A stretch of DNA of 64,000 nt from Malurus cyaneus samueli (taxonomy: Eukaryota; Chordata; Aves; Passeriformes; Maluridae), in the NCBI GenBank assembly GCA_009741485.1, contig CM019214.1, positions 25,258,522 through 25,322,521 on the forward strand, read 5' to 3'. The translations under genes were made by a program, and so were the position numbers. Positions 48,294 through 58,328 of this stretch are shown here, piece after piece (the stretch's first letter is position 1; each line of letters starts with the position of its first letter). Below the pieces are notes generated by a model that was not told the origin of the DNA, searched no databases, and saw only the letters and a program-made list of their open reading frames with translations.

Positions 48294-48520
48294 TGCTTGG
48301 GACAGTGGTGACATGGGACAGCAGTGACACAGGACAGTGGTGACACAGGACAGTGGTGACACAGGACAGCGGTGACATGGGGCAGTGGTGACAGGGCAGT
48401 GGTGACAGGGCAGTGGTGACAGAGGCAGGTGACAGGGGGCAGTGGTGGCAGGGGGCAGCGGTGACAGAGGCAGCAGTGACACAAGGCAGCGGTGACAGGG
48501 GCAGCAGCGACAGGGGCAGC
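48294..48520. repeat. Minisatellite, GGTGACACAGGACAGT-type units
   Basis: About 225 bp of imperfect 14-17-bp units (CAGTGGTGACACAGGA and shorter GGTGACAGGGCAGT variants). It produces cysteine- and proline-rich antisense frames that are not genes. Confidence 0.93.
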
Positions 48521-48751
48521 TCCTGGTTCATCCCCCCAGGTTCCCATGAAGGAACCCCGAGGCTCGAGCCCTTTCCCTTGTTTACCTGCAGAGCAGCCTG
48601 AGTGCAGCAGGGACAGCAGGGTAATGAGCCTCAGGACAATTCCAGCTCTGAGCGGGGCTCCCTTGCCAGCTTTGCATCTCTCCTGAGGGTGAACTGTTCA
48701 AAACAAACAAGAGCTCACCCCATGGGTGCTGGGGCGGGCTGGGTGCCTGGG

Positions 48752-48870
48752 GCTGACAGGGATGGGTGGGGGGCTCAGAGTCCCTGCAGGGCTGACAGGG
48801 ATGGGTGGGGGGCTCAGAGTCCCTGCAGGGGCTGACAGGGATGGGTGGGGGGCTCAGAGTCCCTGCAGGG
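48752..48870. repeat. 40-bp tandem repeat, three copies
   Basis: Three nearly perfect copies of a unit starting GCTGACAGGGATGGGTGGGG and ending 'tcagagtccctgcagg'. The near-identity indicates recent expansion. Confidence 0.95.
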
Positions 48871-48989
48871 CTGGCTTTGGGCAGTGACCCCAGACCCGGC
48901 CACGTGAGAAGGGGTCTCTGCTCCCTCCAGAGCTGGCTGCAGAGTTGCAAAGCCTTCACAGTGCCCACACCCCTGAACCACCATGACCT

Positions 48990-49115
48990 TGAGATCCTGG
49001 AATCTCAGAAGGTTTGGGTTGGAAGGGACCTCAAACCCCATCCAGTCCCATCCCCTGCCATGGGCAGGGACACCGCCCCCTGTCCCAAGGCGCTCTCAGC
49101 CCCTTGGCTGGGGAC
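48990..49115 (-). repeat. CR1 LINE 3' end
   Basis: Reverse-oriented 'gagatcctggaatctcagaaggtttgggttggaaggg' to 'ccttggctggggacactgg'. Confidence 0.88.
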
Positions 49116-50751
49116 ACTGGTTTGGCTGCAGCTCCCTGGGCAGTGCTGGGCCAAACCCCTCTAGCACAGGGACCATACACAGACCCAGCTGTGGGATGGC
49201 AGGAAAGAGCTGGGGGAGCAGGAACAAATTCCAGGGTTTCATCAGGTCCAGCACAGACTGCTTGGGGCCCCAGGCTGGGCACAGTCCCCAGCTCCCACCC
49301 ATCCCTCCACCACAGCCCATGCCCAGGCCTCAGGCCATTCAGAATTAATGTTTAATTAATCCCAGCTAAATTATCACCGTTCAGCAGCATTCCCTTGCAT
49401 GCCTGTAGTGTACAATCTTCATGGGTTGTGCAGCACAAACTGTCCCATTTGATACCACCCAAACTCCGGCTCTGGTGGTGGCGGCTGGAGCTGCCACTGG
49501 CACAGGTTTTCCCATTTTACTGGGGCACTTTTAGCCCCTAAAATGGGGCTGGGTTTGGGGACGGCGACTGACTTTAACACGAACGTTTCTGCTTGGCTCC
49601 TGCTCTTCACTGCACGGATTCTGCTCCCCCGGCATGGAACAATCCCCCGGCAGCCATGGGACCTGGGGGACCCATGAGACAGCCGGGACGGTCCCTGCTG
49701 GCCACGACGGGCACCGAGGGACAGCGGGACACAAACATCCCTCCCTGTGCACTGGGACAGGCAGCAGAGGGGACAGGCAGGCAGGGGGACAGGCAGGCAG
49801 GGGGCAGGCAGGGGATGGGACAGGCCCGCGGCACTCGATGCTCCTGGGCCCAGAGCCCTAATTACCAGCGCGCTCGTTAGCGCTAATTGGGCTCTCTCAG
49901 GAAGGGAACCTGATGGAAAAAACATAATAAACAAAGTTCAATCGCTTTTAACTTTGACTCGTTGGAAAGCCCAGGGAGGGAAGGTAGTCAGAGGGACCGC
50001 GATGCCGGGGAGGGGACGCTGCTGCCACCGCCACCGTCACATCCCAAATCCCTGTGCGGGACAGGGGACAGGGGACAGGCCGGTGTCCCCCTGGGCCCGG
50101 TGAGCTCCAGGCCAGCACCGCCATGCTCTGTCACACACGGACATCCCGCAGCCTGGAGTGACCCAGGGCAGGGCTGGGGCTGGATGAGCCCTAAGGCGGC
50201 GGCACCCAACCCAAACCATTCCCTAATTCCATCAACACCTCTCCAGCGGGACTCTGACCCTTCGGAGCTGCTGCAGCCTCTGCAGAGCGGGGTCCGGGGG
50301 TGTCACTGCTCTGCTGCCGAGTAACCACAGAGCTCGGGAGGTCACCCTGTCCCGCTGCCGGTGATGATGATGATGTCGCTCGCACTGCCAGGCTGTCTGT
50401 GAAGGAACAGAATAAATGGATGATGCCTCTCGCAGCCTCTTCCCTGTGCCGAGGGCGAGCAGACAGGCTGCGCTGGAGCACGACGGTGACGGCGGCTGGC
50501 ACCGAGCGCGGCTCGCAGGAGGCACCTCCTGGCCAGCAGGCAGCACTGCCACCTCCCTGCATTGCCATCCCCTGTGCCACTCCCTTGCCACCCCTGTCAC
50601 CGCTCGGCCCTGCCCCCACCCTCAAGCCATGGGCAGCACCATCAGTGCCCAGTGGGCACCGGCCCTGGGGCTTCAGCCTGGATTTTACAACCAGGACATG
50701 CCTGGAAGCAGCCCTGAGCATGGGACTGACCTTCTCTGATCTGAATCAGAA
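49116..50751. other. Noncoding, GC-rich, several short arrays
   Basis: Includes GGCAGGCAGGGGACA-type repeats (49764-49820), a CpG-richer patch (about 49960-50110) and an (ATG)n run (50362-50376). Frames such as 50191-50721 (-) have no recognisable domain. I see no gene. Confidence 0.45.
49764..49820. repeat. Short GGGGACAGGCAGGCA tandem array
   Basis: Roughly 3-4 units of about 16 bp. Confidence 0.85.
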
Positions 50752-51172
50752 TCATGGAATCCCAGATCGGTTTGGGCTGGAAAAGACTTAAATCCCACCC
50801 AGTGCCACCCCTGCCATGGCAGGGACACCTCCCACTGTCCCAGGCTGCTCCCAGCCCCAATGTCCAACCTGGCCTTGGGCACTCAAAGGGATCCAGGGGC
50901 AGCCACAGCTTCTCTGGGCACCCTGTGCCAGGGCCTGCCCACCCTCCCAGGGAACAATTCCTGCCCAATATCCTACCTAACCCTGCTCTCTGGCACTGGG
51001 AAGCCATTCCCTGGCTCCTGTCCCTCCTGTTCCCCTTGTCCCCAGTCCCTCTCCAGCTCTCCTGGAGCCCCTTCAGGCCCTGGCAGGGGCTCTGAGCTCT
51101 CCCTGGATCCTTCCCTTCCCCAGGGGAGCACCCCCAGCTCTCCCATCCTCGGTCGGGTGGCTCTGGGCTGCA
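50752..51172 (-). repeat. CR1 LINE 3' end, young subfamily, long copy
   Basis: Reverse-oriented, about 420 bp, from 'aatcatggaatcccagatcggtttgggctgg' to 'ccagctctcccatcctcggtcgggtggc'. Confidence 0.94.
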
Positions 51173-54100
51173 GTCCCTGCACCCAATGGGGTCCAGCTTA
51201 GGGACACTGACTGCATGGAAACAACCAGGACCAGTGTCCAGGAGCCTTCTGATGCTGTTTGACTCACTTTGCTCCCAGGTGCTCACAGACCTGGCCAGAT
51301 GAGCCCGAGGAGGTCCTGCCTATGTGACAAGGGCTTTGGAGTGTCCCACCCTCTGGTGACAATCACAGGGGACCCCAGGAGCAGAGCCAGACCCGGCTGA
51401 GATCCTTCATGCTGTGCTTTCTGACCTGCCCTGGCTCTCACAGATCCCGTGTGCTCCACAAACAGCTGTGGAGAGGCTGTGGGAACAGCTTCAGCTTCCA
51501 TGGAAACCCAGAGTGATCTCACAGGAATTCAGATTGCGAGTGTCAGTCAGGAGCCGTTCCCTGATGGTGTCAGCTGCTGGGAGCCGGGAATGCAGAGCTG
51601 CCCAGTCTGCTCAGGGGTGCTGCTGGCAGCAAAAGCAAAGGGGCAGACATGGATTGTGAGAGAAAACCTTGAGGTTTCCGGGGGAAACTGCAAGGATTGT
51701 GGAAGAAAACCGTATTTTGGAGGAGGTAATGGTGTAAAAAAGCACCCGAATCTGGCACTGAAACTGGGAGGTGCAGTCAAACCCAACATGAACCGAACAG
51801 CAGAGGACAAGAGACCTTTGGGCCAGGGAAAACCTCGTTCACCCTGCGTCCTAGGGGGTGGTGGAGCTCTCCAGGAGGATCCAGAGAGAGGGAACAACCT
51901 CTGCTTTTCCATTTTGATGTCTCCTCTCATGGGCTGACCGCAGTGACCTTGGAGCTGCAGCGCAGAGCGAATGGACAGGCCCGCAGAACTGGGGTTTGTG
52001 AATTGGGGTTTGACAGGCTCTGGGTGCTGCCAGCAGCACAGCCGCTCACACAGACCCAGCCCTGTGCTGGACACCCAGCAGGTGCCTCCAGACATGCAGC
52101 TTTCCCCAGCTGCTGACTCTGGGGCTGCTTTGACCCAATGTCCTCGCTGTGGCCGCACCGCTGTCACCGCTGTCCTTCTGGCCTTGGCGCTGTGGCCATG
52201 GTGGCACTTGTTTGCCAAGGAGGGACCCCAGCTACCCAGGACCGGGGCAGCACTGGCACATCCCATTTCCAAATTTGGGGTCAGACCCTTCTCACCCAAT
52301 TCAAGGACTGAGAGAAGCCAGATAGTTGGTCCAAAGCCAAGGCCCAGGGCAGTTGGACACTGTCCCCAAAGGGTTTAAAGGTGCTTCTGCCTGTGCTGGT
52401 GATGCTGGGACGTCCAACCTGTCAACCACAACACCCACCCAGACCCCTCCCTTGCTCTGCAGCAGTTTCACCACTTCCATCTCTCAATCAGAGCATTTGC
52501 TTTGGTTTATGGCAATTTATAAGTATTTAATTATTTCCACAGTATCTTTGGTTGGGTTATTTTATGTGAGCCCTCCCCCTGCAGTCAGAAATCTTCCCTA
52601 AAGACTTTGGCTTTTTTGTTTTAATTTGATTAATGTCATAATTAGCTCTCAGCCTGACTAACCCTGAGCACCCTCTCTATGTAATGTGTGTCTGTGCTTA
52701 TAAACCCCCTGCCAAATCAGGACTGGATTTTTCCCAAGTCGTGCTTCTCTGTGACTCACCCAGTAAATCATGGAATCACAGAAGGTCTGGGTTTGGAGGG
52801 GATGGACTGGTTGATGTCTACAGGCTCCATCCTGTGCTGTTCTCTGCAGGTGCTTGATTCAAACACAGACATTCCCCCATCCCCTCCCTGCTGCACAGCT
52901 TTGGGTGAGCAGGGACCCAGTGAGGGGCTCTCCTCCCCTTCTCCAGACAGTTAAACTTTGGAAAGCTCCCCCTGGAGCTTGGGGGACACCTTGGCTGTCT
53001 GTCTCAGGTGCTGAAGCAATTCAGACACCTTTTCTGTCTGTTGTCCCTTTACACATCAGCCAGGTTTGCAGGGATATCCACAAGATCCCAGGAGCAGCCC
53101 TGGACAGAACCCTGCCCCCAGCTAATTCCCTTCAGCTCATAAAAACCATTCCAAGCCTTCCAGCACTGAAATCCTGCCAGGTATCTGAGCCTGGGCAGAA
53201 ATTAATGAGCAGTTGCACGTCTCCACACCTACAGGGTGTTGCTGTGCGTGGGGACAAGGTTTGTAGGGAAGCAGGAGAGAGCGGGAGCCGACGGAGCTTC
53301 CAGATGAATATTAAACCCAAAGAGCGGCTCAGCAATATTTTATGCTTTTACTGAGTTTGACTTCGATGCTTGTGGGAAAAAAAATCTTGGGCAATGCAAG
53401 GACTCCAGGGAATTAGCATCTTCCCCCGGCATAAAATCTTAATTTTTTTATGAAATGAAATGAGTTCTGGGCAGACAGGGAGGTCTGGGAGCATCTCACA
53501 GTATTTGCCAGCTGATATCTCTAAGTGTCTACAGAAAGTTGGGAGGACTGTGAAATGATGCATTAAAAATTGTAATTTTTTAAATAAGAAAATAGATGGG
53601 AAAGGGCCTGGGAGTGGGGGAGAGCTCCTTGTTTTCCTGCTGCATTGCGGCTGCAGAGTTAAGGATCTCTGTTAGGCTTTGCTGCCATAAATTAAGAAGC
53701 ATCAACCACACAGAGACAAAAAGGCAAGGAAAGAAGTCAGAGATCTTACAGCTCCGAGTCAGGGCTCGGAGAGAAATCCCGGGCAGAGGCCACAGCTTCA
53801 GGGATGGGGTGAAACCTGGGGCCAAGACCCACCCAGGAGCAGGAGGGACTTCAGGTGACCTTGACAATGGAACAGAATCCAAAATGTGCCACATGAAACC
53901 CAGCCAAAAGCAGGGGAAGATCCAGAGTTCACGGGAAAAAGCACAGAGGGAGAAGTCCCTGTGTGGGCAGCCATGGAGCATCCCTCCCCTGGGGAGCTGA
54001 GGAGAGTTTCAGTGGCAGATCTCGGAAAATCATCTGGATCTGGCTCCAGGCGCATTCCCGGGGCTGTGCTGAGCTGGGGCTCGGGAGCAGAGGATTCTGC

Positions 54101-54639
54101 CCGTGCCAGGTGCCCCAGGGACTGCAGGGCCGGGCTCCCATCTCCCCTGACACCCCACCAGTTTTCTCTTCCCTGGATTCCCTCCAGCCCACCACCTCTG
54201 CCTGCTGACCACCCCGGGGCAGATGTAGCAGAGGATCTGTGGAAGCTGTGCTGTGGGATTGAGTAGGATGGATGCTGTGGGTACATCCTGCCAGCCAGAG
54301 AGGTTAATTTACCAGGCTGCTTTCTAACTCTGGGATAATTTCCCTGGGAATGAACTGAAGCAGCAAGAGAGGAGTGATCCGGTGATGGGAGCAGCAGAAA
54401 TACACAAAGATACTCAATGCCACAGGCTTTGGAGAGAAAAACCTGGGAAAGCTTGTCCATTCTCAAAAAGACCTGGATGGTTTGTTAGGATGACAGTGGG
54501 ACACTGGCAGGAATTGGAGCTGGCAGGTCCTGCTGGACACACTCACCCAGATGTGATGACGTTCCAGCCTCCCATGGGAGTGTCCCACACAGCTGGAGAT
54601 GGGATAACTCCACCATCCACCCGTGTCCAGTTCTGGGTT
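51173..54639. other. Noncoding, no gene recognised
   Basis: Unique sequence of mixed composition. A short CR1 tip (about 52767-52810, 'atcatggaatcacagaaggtctggg') is the only repeat I can name. Long frames on both strands (for example 51547-52299 - and 53798-54466 -) lack recognisable domains and matching splice or poly(A) context. Confidence 0.5.
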
Positions 54640-55012
54640 CCTCAATTCAGGGAGGACATTGAGGGGCATGTCCAGGGCAGGGAGCGGAGCTGGGAAGGGG
54701 CTGGAGCCCCAGGAGCGGTTGAGGGAGCTGGGAAAGGGGCTCAGGCTGGAGCAAAGGAGGCTCCGGGGGGACCTTGTGGCTCTGCACAACTCCCTGACAG
54801 GAGGGGGCAGCCGGGGGGGTCGGGCTCTGCTCCCAGGGAACAGGGACAGGAGGAGAGGGAACGGCCTCAGGCTTGGCCAGGGGAGGCTCAGGGTGGACAC
54901 CAGGAGGAATTTCCCCATGGAAAGGGTGCTCAGGCCTTGGCAGGGGCTGCCCAGGGAGCTTTGGAGTCCCCATCCCTGGAGGTGTCCCAGGAAGGGCTGG
55001 AGGTGACACTGT
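54640..55012 (+). repeat. CR1 second subfamily, 3' end missing
   Basis: About 370 bp from 'attgaggggcatgtccagggcagggagc' to 'gaagggctggaggtgacactg'. The last 90 bp of the normal 3' end (the 'gacaaggtgggcat' block and tail) are absent, as in the copy at 28148. Confidence 0.9.
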
Positions 55013-55153
55013 GAGATTCTGACGTGCCTGATGCCCACAGCAAGCCCTGCTCCCGGGCTGGGAGCTTTGGGAAGGTCTGGGAAGGTTTGGGAGCTCATGG
55101 AAGGCCTGGGGAGCTGTCAGAAGGTTCGGGAAGGAGCCCCGGGGACACGGAGT

Positions 55154-55169
55154 GGGGGGGGGGGGGGGG
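55154..55169. repeat. Poly(G) run of 16
   Basis: Sixteen consecutive G. Likely to form G-quadruplex and to be length-unstable in sequencing. Confidence 0.97.
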
Positions 55170-55230
55170 CAGAGTCGAACGTCCCGGGCCAACAGCGCTC
55201 CGCGGCACCGCGAGGAACGCAGCACCCAGG

Positions 55231-55258
55231 GAAAGGGACAGGGACAGGGACAGGGACA

Positions 55259-55290
<32 letters not shown>
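55231..55290. repeat. GGGACA hexamer array
   Basis: About ten tandem GGGACA units with one slip. The reverse complement (TGTCCC) matches part of the array at 23494-23642. It lies in a small CpG-rich patch (55160-55330). Confidence 0.95.
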
Positions 55291-55329
55291 GTTCCCGTGT
55301 CCCTGGAAGGTGGGCTCGGGTTCGGGGAC

Positions 55330-55982
55330 ATTCGGGTGTCATTGCCTGTTGTCCCCCAGTGCCGGGGGTTCTGGGGTTTTGGCAAAGCACAACTCTCGGC
55401 GGCTCTGCCACCCGCAGCTCTGCTGCCTCATCTGTTTTGTTTAGATAAACCCTCCCACAGCGCTGGGAACCCTCTGCTGATGCCAATTCCTTACAGCTCT
55501 CCACAGATCCATGATGTGCCCCCAGCGTTTTCAGTTTCTCCGGCTTTTCAAACCCAGGGTGCCCAAGTCCGAGCTCGCACCGCCCTCGCCCCGAGGCACC
55601 TAAGCCAAGCCCAGCTGCGAGGAACACGGGGCAGCTCGTTGTCGCCTGTCCCTCCCCTAGCACAGGGCCTGCTTTCCAGCCCGAGGGGACACCGGGATGC
55701 GCCTGCCGCACCCGAGCTGCTCCTGCCCTTCCACGGCTTTTGGACTGACAAGATAAACTGGCCATCAGCTTCCCCAAAAGTCAAACGGGTTGTTGATCAG
55801 AGGATGTGGTTTGGTATTTATCATTAGTATTTATCGCTGTGGGCTTGCTCAGAGGCTGCCTGAGGGGGTGTTGGTTAGAAAAGGAATGAAGAGGAAAAGC
55901 TGATGGGATTTGAAATTCAACCTCTGCTTGAACTGTGCACTGGCTCAGCTTCATGGACCTGGCACTGGTCTAACTTTGAACG
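55330..55982. other. Noncoding spacer
   Basis: No gene recognised between the hexamer array and the next CR1. Confidence 0.5.
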
Positions 55983-56300
55983 GGGTCCAGGAGAGCTGGA
56001 GAGGGACTGGGGGCAAGGGCTGGAGGGACAGGAGCCAGGGAATGGCTTCCCAGTGCCAGAGGGCAGGGCCAGATGGGATATTGGGCAGGAATTGTTCCCT
56101 GGGAGGGTGGGCAGGCCCTGGCACAGGGTGCCCAGAGAAGCTGTGGCTGCCCCTGGATCCCTTTGAGTGCCCAAGGCCAGGCTGGACATTGGGGCTGGGA
56201 GCAGCCTGGGACAGTGGGAGGTGTCCCTGCCATGGCAGGGGTGGCACTGGATGTGCTTTGAGGTCCTTTCCAGGTCAAACCCTTCTATGGTTCTGTGCCC
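55983..56300 (+). repeat. CR1 LINE 3' end, young subfamily
   Basis: Starts 'ggtccaggagagctggagaggg' and ends 'ggtcaaacccttctatggttctgtg'. Near-identical over its core to the copies at 35840 and 39840. Confidence 0.93.
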
Positions 56301-56807
56301 AGTCTGGACCCAGTCCCTCTCCTGGGCTGAGATCAGCAGCTCTAGGTAGCCACTGAGAGCTTCTTGCTGTCAAGGACCCTGAGCCCCTGCCCCACTGGCC
56401 TGGCACACACAGAGCCTTGGCAGTGTGGCTTTGTCACCTGGCACAGCGTAGAGCATCACCAGCCTGGTTTCCTTAATTGCCTTTAGGCTCTGGCATTCTC
56501 TGGGGAGAGCTGGGCTTTGAGGGAATCTGCACCTCCTCAGCCACGGTGACATCCATGGAGCCACCATCAGCAGAGACACGGGGCCAGTCTCCTGGCACAG
56601 GCACAGCTCCTGGATGCTGCCCTGCAGAAACCAGCGTGGTTTCAGTCCAGCTGGTAGCAGAGGATTGACTCCATCACCAAAGCTGCAGCCCGGAATGATG
56701 GCACAGCTCCTCTGGGGAGTGTCAGATGTGACCAACACCCGTCCAACAAGAACATCACGACACAGAGCTCCTAAAACAAGCAATGCAGCATCACTCTGTG
56801 TGACTGT
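56301..56807. other. Noncoding spacer
   Basis: Unique sequence; no coding frame with domain content. Confidence 0.5.
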
Positions 56808-56886
56808 AGAGTGGTTTGGGTTGGAAGGACATTAAAAATCATCTCATTCCAATCCTCCTGCCATGGGCAGGCACACATTGCTGCAT
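56808..56886 (-). repeat. CR1 LINE 3' tip
   Basis: Reverse-oriented 'tagagtggtttgggttggaaggacattaaaa' to 'gggcaggcacacattgc'. Confidence 0.85.
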
Positions 56887-56949
56887 CCCTCCAGGGATGA
56901 GGGGGCAGAATTGAAAGGATGGAAGTAAGAAACTCATGGGTTTTGATAA

Positions 56950-56955
56950 TTTATT
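56950..56955 (-). terminator. Poly(A) signal of unit A
   Basis: TTTATT on + reads AATAAA on the minus strand, 48 bp beyond the stop codon at 57003. With the TATA box at 57785 it delimits a transcript of roughly 0.8 kb. Confidence 0.65.
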
Positions 56956-57002
56956 AATTAGAAACAAATTCCAAGGCTCTTGGGGGGAATACCCCAACCA
57001 CT

Positions 57003-57764
57003 TCAGTCAAAGTACCTCACTGTCACCAGGGGGGTGGCGAAGCGGACGTGGCGGGTGTGGCGGCGCTGGACGTGACGTGTCCACCAGTCCACCACGTAGT
57101 GCCTCAGCGAGGAGCAGAGCTCCAGGAGGCCACATCCCGCCCTCCTGTCAGGCTCCCTGGCCTCAGACACCCTGTGCTGGGGCCTGGGCAGTGACAGGGA
57201 CGTCCTGCGCTGAGCAGTGGTGCCAGCCCTGCCCAGCCTGGGTGAGCTGTTGCGGCGCTCTGATGCCACAGGGACGAAGGTCTGCGCTTCTTCAGGGGAG
57301 AGATGAGCCCTGGCCATGGACCTCCTGCGTTCCGACCCCAGGGAGTGGCTGCTGCCGCGTCGCCTGGCCTCAGCTTTGTCTTCTTCAGGGCCATTGTCCA
57401 CGTCCACCTTGGGCCGCTGCTCTCTGAGGTCCTGCGGGGAGTCTCTGCCCCCCAACAGCCTCGGCTCCTCGGGCACCTCAGTCTGGGCCGCCCTGCAGCC
57501 CCTCCGCACCCTTGGCCACTGGGGCAGCTGGGCCTGGAGCTCCCTGTGGCGCTCCTCGAAGGGCACCTGGGAGGTTTGGATGAACCTCGGGTGAAGGTGT
57601 TGGGGCACCCCATGGCACCATCCCTGGAGCTCCAGGTCACCAGCACAGGCCGGTGAAGATGTTCCCAGTGACCTGTGGGGTCCCGGTGGTGGGATCCCAG
57701 CCCTGGTGGGGAGGCACAGGCTGAGGCTGTCGTCTGCCCAGACACTGCTGTGCCCAGCAACCAC
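57003..57764 (-). CDS. Unit A: compact uncharacterised gene, paralogue of B and C; start unresolved
   Basis: A 253-codon frame open over the whole predicted transcript, but beginning with GTG, so its true start is unknown. Comparing A with copies B/C shows the conserved frame: RFIQTSQVPFEERHRELQAQ matches RFIRSSRDSQALFEEHRREL, followed by QLPQWP, RGC-AA, EP-LLGG, PQ and DKAE. Many differences are at third codon positions (CTC/CTG, CCA/CCG, AGG/AGA), as expected for a coding frame. The middle is Arg/Ser-rich. The C-terminus is LRHYVVDWWTRHVQRRHTRH, then VRFATPLVTVRYFD and the stop. HVRF followed by a hydrophobic pair resembles a protein phosphatase 1 RVxF docking motif; this is only a suggestion. 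An overlapping frame has an ATG in a perfect GCCATGG context (57613 to 57104, 170 codons, MGCPNTFTRGSS). No known family is recognised. Confidence 0.45.
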   Translation of the reverse strand: MVAGHSSVWADDSLSLCLPTRAGIPPPGPHRSLGTSSPACAGDLELQGWCHGVPQHLHPRFIQTSQVPFEERHRELQAQLPQWPRVRRGCRAAQTEVPEEPRLLGGRDSPQDLREQRPKVDVDNGPEEDKAEARRRGSSHSLGSERRRSMARAHLSPEEAQTFVPVASERRNSSPRLGRAGTTAQRRTSLSLPRPQHRVSEAREPDRRAGCGLLELCSSLRHYVVDWWTRHVQRRHTRHVRFATPLVTVRYFD

Positions 57765-57784
57765 TGTCTGCTCCTACAGGGCCC

Positions 57785-57792
57785 CTTTTATA
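57785..57792 (-). promoter_or_regulatory. TATA box of unit A
   Basis: TATAAAAG on the minus strand in context GGCTATAAAAGGGGCC. This predicts initiation near 57757-57762. Confidence 0.75.
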
Positions 57793-57802
57793 GCCACCCA
57801 TA

Positions 57803-57810
57803 TGACGTCA
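57803..57810 (-). promoter_or_regulatory. Perfect CRE (TGACGTCA) of unit A
   Basis: A palindromic TGACGTCA lies 10 bp upstream of the TATA box. CRE sites close to a TATA box bind CREB/ATF/CREM and are common in cAMP-responsive and spermatid-expressed genes. Upstream are two related TGTCACAAAG segments (57831-57838 and 57862-57869) spaced about 31 bp apart, within a partly repeated promoter block. Confidence 0.7.
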
Positions 57811-58024
57811 CGGGGCAGCCAGAACCATCTTTGTGACAGCATGGGGCAGGCAGAAGAGCCTTTGTGACACCTGGCAGCACCCAGGGAGAGCCCTCGCTGC
57901 CTTGGCACAATCACTGTGAGAAAGAAACTGAGAGAAAATAACTAGAAACAAACATAAAAAACTGGAAGGCAAAAGGCAAAAGACAAGGGAGAAAAGAAGA
58001 AGAGTTTTGGTGGAGGGAGGCATT

Positions 58025-58328
58025 CCTGGGCACAGCGACCACCAAAGGAAGAGTTCTGGATTCCCAGGGAAGCAAGAAGGGAGGCAGCAGAGATGGAGAG
58101 GGATGGCCTTTACACGAAGGGGCAGCAAATCAGGAGGTGACAAGGATGTCCCGAGGTCCTGCAGGGGGAAAACAAGAAGGACCAAATCCCCACTAGAACT
58201 TAACGTGGCTACTGCTGTGAAAGACAAGAAAAATTACTTTCACAAATGATAGCTTATGTCTGGTTTTTTGTGTGTATTGGTTTGCATGGATCAAGCCCGG
58301 AGAGTGTGGGTTTGGCAGAGTCAGGTCT
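58025..58328. repeat. Direct repeat copy 1 (304 bp)
   Basis: From 'cctgggcacagcgaccaccaaagg' to 'ggcagagtcaggtctt', almost identical to 60201-60506. It is not CR1-like. It ends exactly where the 18-bp minisatellite begins. Confidence 0.95.

Noticed and set aside
48081..48547. Cys/His/Pro-rich minus frames suggesting a metal-binding protein
   Set aside because: Translation of the GGTGACACAGGACAGT minisatellite.
48294..48870. CRISPR-like regular repeats
   Set aside because: Units are contiguous without unique spacers and the genome is avian.
54647..55777. 376-codon minus frame
   Set aside because: Covers a CR1 copy and the hexamer array (SLSLSLS and PCPCPC runs); no domain.
57003..57764. Calling unit A PPP1R15 (GADD34-like)
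   Set aside because: Only a short VRF...VTV similarity is visible; the rest of the protein does not match, and a missing start makes a named call unsafe.
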